DNA of 7,022 bases from Victivallales bacterium (GTDB lineage: Bacteria > Verrucomicrobiota > Lentisphaeria > Oligosphaerales > Oligosphaeraceae): NCBI GenBank assembly GCA_017615955.1, contig JAFZZD010000419.1:1-7022 (forward strand). The letters run 5' to 3'. The notes under the pieces were generated by a model. That model was not told where the DNA came from. It made no database searches and saw only the letters and a program-made list of their open reading frames with translations. Below, piece by piece: positions 3,917 through 7,022 of this stretch; position 1 is the first letter of the stretch; each line of letters starts with the position of its first letter. The translations under genes were made by a program, and so were the position numbers.

Positions 3917-6900
3917 CTAGCGTATCATAAACGTCTTTATCTCAAACGGCTTTATTGTGAATGTGGCCTGTCCATTGCGGAATGGGATTGTCTTTAGTTC
4001 GTTCCATTCCAGCAGGTCGGTTTCGATGAGTTTTTTGGCGGGAATGTTGCTGTGAATTGTGCAGTTTGCCTGCACACCCTTTGTTTCCACAATGCGGAGC
4101 ACATGGCAGTCCTGTTTTTCGGCGCGTTTGACAATTTCCAGCGTGGCACTGTCGCTTTCCAGGCGGAATGGGGCCTCTACGGTGGCCTTGTATCCAGGCA
4201 GCAGTGTGGGAACTCTGTTCAGTGAGGCGGCCTCCTGCATTACGTCTGATTCCTGTAGGTTGCCTGTATGTGGCAGGAGACTGTATGTGCAGGTGTGCTC
4301 TCCCCTGTCGGCCAGCGGGTCTGGATATGATGGTGCCCTGAGCAGCGTCAGCTCCAGTTCGCCGTTGATGGTGCGGTATCCGTATTTGCAGTCGTTAAGC
4401 AAAGCCACGCCGTAGTCGCTCTCCGATATGTCCACATAGCGTTGCCCGCAGACCTGGAACTTCGCCTTTTCCCAGCTGGTGTTTGTGTTCATGGGGCGTT
4501 TCAAGGTGCCGTACTGTATGTCGAAGGAGGCCTCGCTGGCGAATATATTCACAGGGAACACCACCCGCAGCAGCTTGTTGTCCTCATTCCAGTTGATTTT
4601 CGTGTTGAAGTCCAGTCGCTTGGAATGTGCACCTAGCGTGACATGCTGAATTATGCTGGAAGTGCCAATTCTGAACCTTATGTCCAGGCTGCGCAGCACT
4701 GTGCCGAGGCTGGCGTTTGAGACACTTGCCTCTTCCGAGTGCCACTGCCGCTCCTCGTCCATTGTGATTTCCACATCCCAGGCATCGAAAAGATTGGGCA
4801 CATCCTCCTGCAAAGTGAACACATTGCCATGCTTGCCAGGCGACAGTATTTCCCTGCCCTCCTGCTTGTCGTAGGCGGAGCATATTTCGCCCATGGCATT
4901 GAATACGTATTTCACCAGGGCATTCTCCAGCGTATAGGCGCCCTTTTTGACCTTTGCCGGATGGCATTTCCCGCCGCGGCGGATAGTTGTGATTGAATTT
5001 GCAGGAAGGTGCGCCAGGGCGACATAGCCATCTTCCGTGCCTTGCACTTCAGATTCAAAGCCATCGGGCGAAACGACATAGTTGTTTTTCCATGTGGCGG
5101 GGATACTGATGATGCCCTTATACGCATAAGGCAGCGAATTGACAGCCAGTATTGCATTCTTGTCCTTGTCTCCGAGTTGCGGGAGACGCTCCTCAATAAG
5201 CTGCCTGACTTGCTCCCGCAGTGCCGCATGCTCCTTTTCAGTGTCTTCATAGACCAGGCGTATGGAGCTGCCAGGTATCACATCATGGAACTGCAATTTC
5301 AGCATATTCTTCCAGATGCTGTCAAGTTGCGTGGCTGGATACTTTTCCAGCGGCAGTGAGGAGGCGATGAATTCCAGTGCGGGCAATGCCTGCTCCAGTC
5401 GCCTGTTGTTCAGTTTTGTCTTTGCCTGGGTGGTCAATGTGCCGCGGTGCAATTCCAGGTACAATTCCCCCTTCCATACGGGCAATTTGTCCTTCAGTTT
5501 CTCCAGTTTCCTGAAGAATGCGCCTGCCTTGCCGAACTTGTAGCGTGGGCAGCCTTCCAGATTGGCAATGCGTTTTGCGCATTCCAGGTGCTGCATGCTG
5601 GGACCTCCGCCGCCGTCGCCTATGCCGAACAGGCTCATCATCATGGGCGCGATGTCCGCCTCGGTGCAGTTGTTCTGCGCCGCGCTAACGGAACGTGGCA
5701 GGCAAGGGGCGTTGTATGTGTTCTCTGGCGGGAAATGCGTCAGCACCTGTGAGCCATCAATGCCCTGCCAGACGAATGAGTGGTATGGGAATGTGTTGAA
5801 CTGGTTCCAGGAAATCTTCTGCGTCAGGAAATAGTCGCAGCCCGCCTTGCGTATGATTTGCGGCAGCGTGGCGGCGTAGCCGAACACGTCCGGCAGCCAC
5901 AGGCTCTTCACCTCCACACCGAACTCGTCCTTGAAGAAGTTCTTTCCATGGATGAATTGCCTTACCAGTGATTCGCCATTGATGATGTTGCAGTCCGCCT
6001 CCACCCACATTCCGCCTTGCAGTTCCCAGCGTCCTGCCTTCACGGCCTCCTTTATGCGGGCGTAGAGTTCGGGATAGTGCTCCTTGACGAAGGAATACAG
6101 CACTGGCTGCGATGCACCAAACACATAGCCTGGGTAGTTCTTTATGTTGGTGATCTGGCTGCCGAAGGTGCGGGCGGCCTTCCTGATGCTTTCACGCATG
6201 GGCCACAGCCATGCCACGTCGATGTGCGCATGGCCTATGGCAGTGGCCTCGATGGCGGACTTCATCGCGGGACGCGCCAACAGCGGCGCCAGTTCCGCCC
6301 GCACATCCGCCGCGTTTGCGGGATTGTAGGCATACACATCTACAGCGCGGTTCAGTGCCGACAGCAATTGCAGGCGGCGGTAGTCGCCGTCGGGCAGACT
6401 CTCGTACAGGTCAAACAACACGCTGAAGTCATAGTAGAGGCTCCATGCCTCCTCATTGAATACGCCCACACGCATCTTGCGCATCAGCACAGGCACGTAC
6501 CCCCTGCTCTCGCCCCCGCCATTGGACAGGCCGAACAGCTCGTATGCGGATGCCTCTATCCACAGTTCCAGTTTCCCGTTCTTTACTCTGCCAGGCTCTG
6601 GAAGATACAGGTCCTTCAGGTAGCCGCCATCGTATGCCGAATGAGATGTGAGGGACCATTCAGGCACGCCTTCCTCATCGAATACCAGTGCCTCGCCAGT
6701 GAAAAGTATCTCGCAGGCAAGCTTCTTGTTTTTCCATTGTGGCGGCAGTTTTGCGATGCAGTGGAACCATGCGCTGTCCCATGGCCTGCCCCAAGGAATA
6801 TTTGGCGCAATCGGAACGTATTGCAGCTTTAGCCTGTCCTTGTAGGGTGTGAATTCATTCTCAACCGCAAACTCCACCGTGAAGTCCACGGCCTCGCCAA

Positions 6901-6973
6901 TGCGATGGGACTTGATGCGCGGCAAGAACATCTTGCACCGTGTCGTGTAGAATTTGATTTCTTCTTTCAGCAT
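3917..6973 (-). CDS. Alpha-mannosidase, glycoside hydrolase family 38
   Basis: A 1018-residue GH38 retaining alpha-mannosidase, similar in length and layout to the cytosolic/vacuolar branch (human MAN2C1, yeast Ams1). An N-terminal beta region (about 1-240) precedes the catalytic barrel (about 243-510). The zinc motif is in IGHAHIDVAWLWP (His250, Asp252). The nucleophile aspartate is Asp362 in SLWLPDVFGYAATLPQI. Other family segments are ELQGGMWVEAD (317-327), GIGDGGGGPS (450-459) and ELHRGTLTTQ (507-516), whose His509 is a candidate metal ligand. The helical linker carries QFHDVIPGSSI (561-571), and beta-sandwich domains of the GH38 C-terminal type follow. No signal peptide is seen, so it probably acts inside the cell on imported mannosides, releasing mannose. 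The start has only a weak ribosome site (ggataaag, about ten bases upstream). Met15 is an alternative start but has no better site. It is convergent with the amidohydrolase gene, and the same hairpin repeat family lies on both sides of it. Confidence 0.93.
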   Translation of the reverse strand: MLKEEIKFYTTRCKMFLPRIKSHRIGEAVDFTVEFAVENEFTPYKDRLKLQYVPIAPNIPWGRPWDSAWFHCIAKLPPQWKNKKLACEILFTGEALVFDEEGVPEWSLTSHSAYDGGYLKDLYLPEPGRVKNGKLELWIEASAYELFGLSNGGGESRGYVPVLMRKMRVGVFNEEAWSLYYDFSVLFDLYESLPDGDYRRLQLLSALNRAVDVYAYNPANAADVRAELAPLLARPAMKSAIEATAIGHAHIDVAWLWPMRESIRKAARTFGSQITNIKNYPGYVFGASQPVLYSFVKEHYPELYARIKEAVKAGRWELQGGMWVEADCNIINGESLVRQFIHGKNFFKDEFGVEVKSLWLPDVFGYAATLPQIIRKAGCDYFLTQKISWNQFNTFPYHSFVWQGIDGSQVLTHFPPENTYNAPCLPRSVSAAQNNCTEADIAPMMMSLFGIGDGGGGPSMQHLECAKRIANLEGCPRYKFGKAGAFFRKLEKLKDKLPVWKGELYLELHRGTLTTQAKTKLNNRRLEQALPALEFIASSLPLEKYPATQLDSIWKNMLKLQFHDVIPGSSIRLVYEDTEKEHAALREQVRQLIEERLPQLGDKDKNAILAVNSLPYAYKGIISIPATWKNNYVVSPDGFESEVQGTEDGYVALAHLPANSITTIRRGGKCHPAKVKKGAYTLENALVKYVFNAMGEICSAYDKQEGREILSPGKHGNVFTLQEDVPNLFDAWDVEITMDEERQWHSEEASVSNASLGTVLRSLDIRFRIGTSSIIQHVTLGAHSKRLDFNTKINWNEDNKLLRVVFPVNIFASEASFDIQYGTLKRPMNTNTSWEKAKFQVCGQRYVDISESDYGVALLNDCKYGYRTINGELELTLLRAPSYPDPLADRGEHTCTYSLLPHTGNLQESDVMQEAASLNRVPTLLPGYKATVEAPFRLESDSATLEIVKRAEKQDCHVLRIVETKGVQANCTIHSNIPAKKLIETDLLEWNELKTIPFRNGQATFTIKPFEIKTFMIR

Positions 6974-6993
6974 TTTTCTTTATCCAAGAATTT

Positions 6994-7022
6994 GTAGTAG
7001 CGACGGCGTCCCCGCCGTCGCA
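6994..7022. repeat. Further unit of the gtagtagcgacggc hairpin repeat, cut by the window end
   Basis: The 29 bases match the reverse complement of 3886-3914 with one mismatch, in the loop (tccc here against tcct in that orientation). The stem is gcgacggcg (7000-7008) / cgccgtcgc (7013-7021). It lies 21 bases upstream of the mannosidase start codon, so it could sit in that gene's promoter or leader. It may continue beyond the window. Confidence 0.85.

Noticed and set aside
3363..3920. A 185-codon + strand frame overlapping the amidohydrolase and the compound repeat
   Set aside because: It is out of frame with the amidohydrolase, shows no domain, and its last part is only the translation of the inverted repeat.
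6017..6832. A 271-codon open frame on the + strand opposite the mannosidase
   Set aside because: It lies wholly within the GH38 gene, which has clear catalytic motifs throughout. The frame has no recognisable domain and is an antisense shadow.

Overview
This window appears to be chromosomal DNA of a bacterium. Five protein-coding genes are well supported. Four lie on the + strand: a DJ-1/PfpI-family protein, an ORF6N-domain DNA-binding protein, an M24 (creatinase/Xaa-Pro peptidase-fold) protein and a metal-dependent amidohydrolase. One large gene, a GH38 alpha-mannosidase, lies on the - strand and converges on the amidohydrolase. The host cannot be named from sequence alone. Roughly balanced base composition, strong Shine-Dalgarno sites, expanded glycoside hydrolase and amidohydrolase content, and hairpin repeats between genes would fit the Lentisphaerota/Verrucomicrobiota (PVC) group. 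That is a weak inference.

Layout. Positions 1-99 hold two strong GC hairpins before the DJ-1-like gene (115-660). The stretch 661-1717 is visibly more AT-rich than its flanks. It contains a promoter with an overlapping inverted repeat, a second inverted repeat in the leader, the ORF6N gene (881-1513), and a possible remnant of a second ORF6N gene (about 1515-1620). The M24 gene (1718-2872) and the amidohydrolase gene (2974-3762) follow in the same direction and probably form a transcription unit. A palindromic repeat carrying two inverted consensus DnaA boxes lies between them. A 152-base compound inverted repeat fills the gap between the convergent amidohydrolase and mannosidase stops. A further unit of the same repeat family lies just upstream of the mannosidase start, at the window edge.

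Function. The M24 protein and the amidohydrolase are plausible partners acting on a small amide-like or similar compound, but the substrate is unknown. The M24 protein is odd because it lacks both metal-binding aspartates of the fold and also the catalytic histidine position of creatinase. The mannosidase looks complete and should trim alpha-mannosides, probably in the cytoplasm.

The most interesting signal is a pair of near-perfect palindromes sharing the core GGTCGAAA-N-TTTCGACC. One is embedded in the ORF6N coding sequence and the other lies in the ORF6N-like remnant just after it. Their arms differ by two compensated base pairs, so the pairing appears to have been kept while the encoded protein changed. 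No known defence, secretion or mobile system is recognisable in the window.
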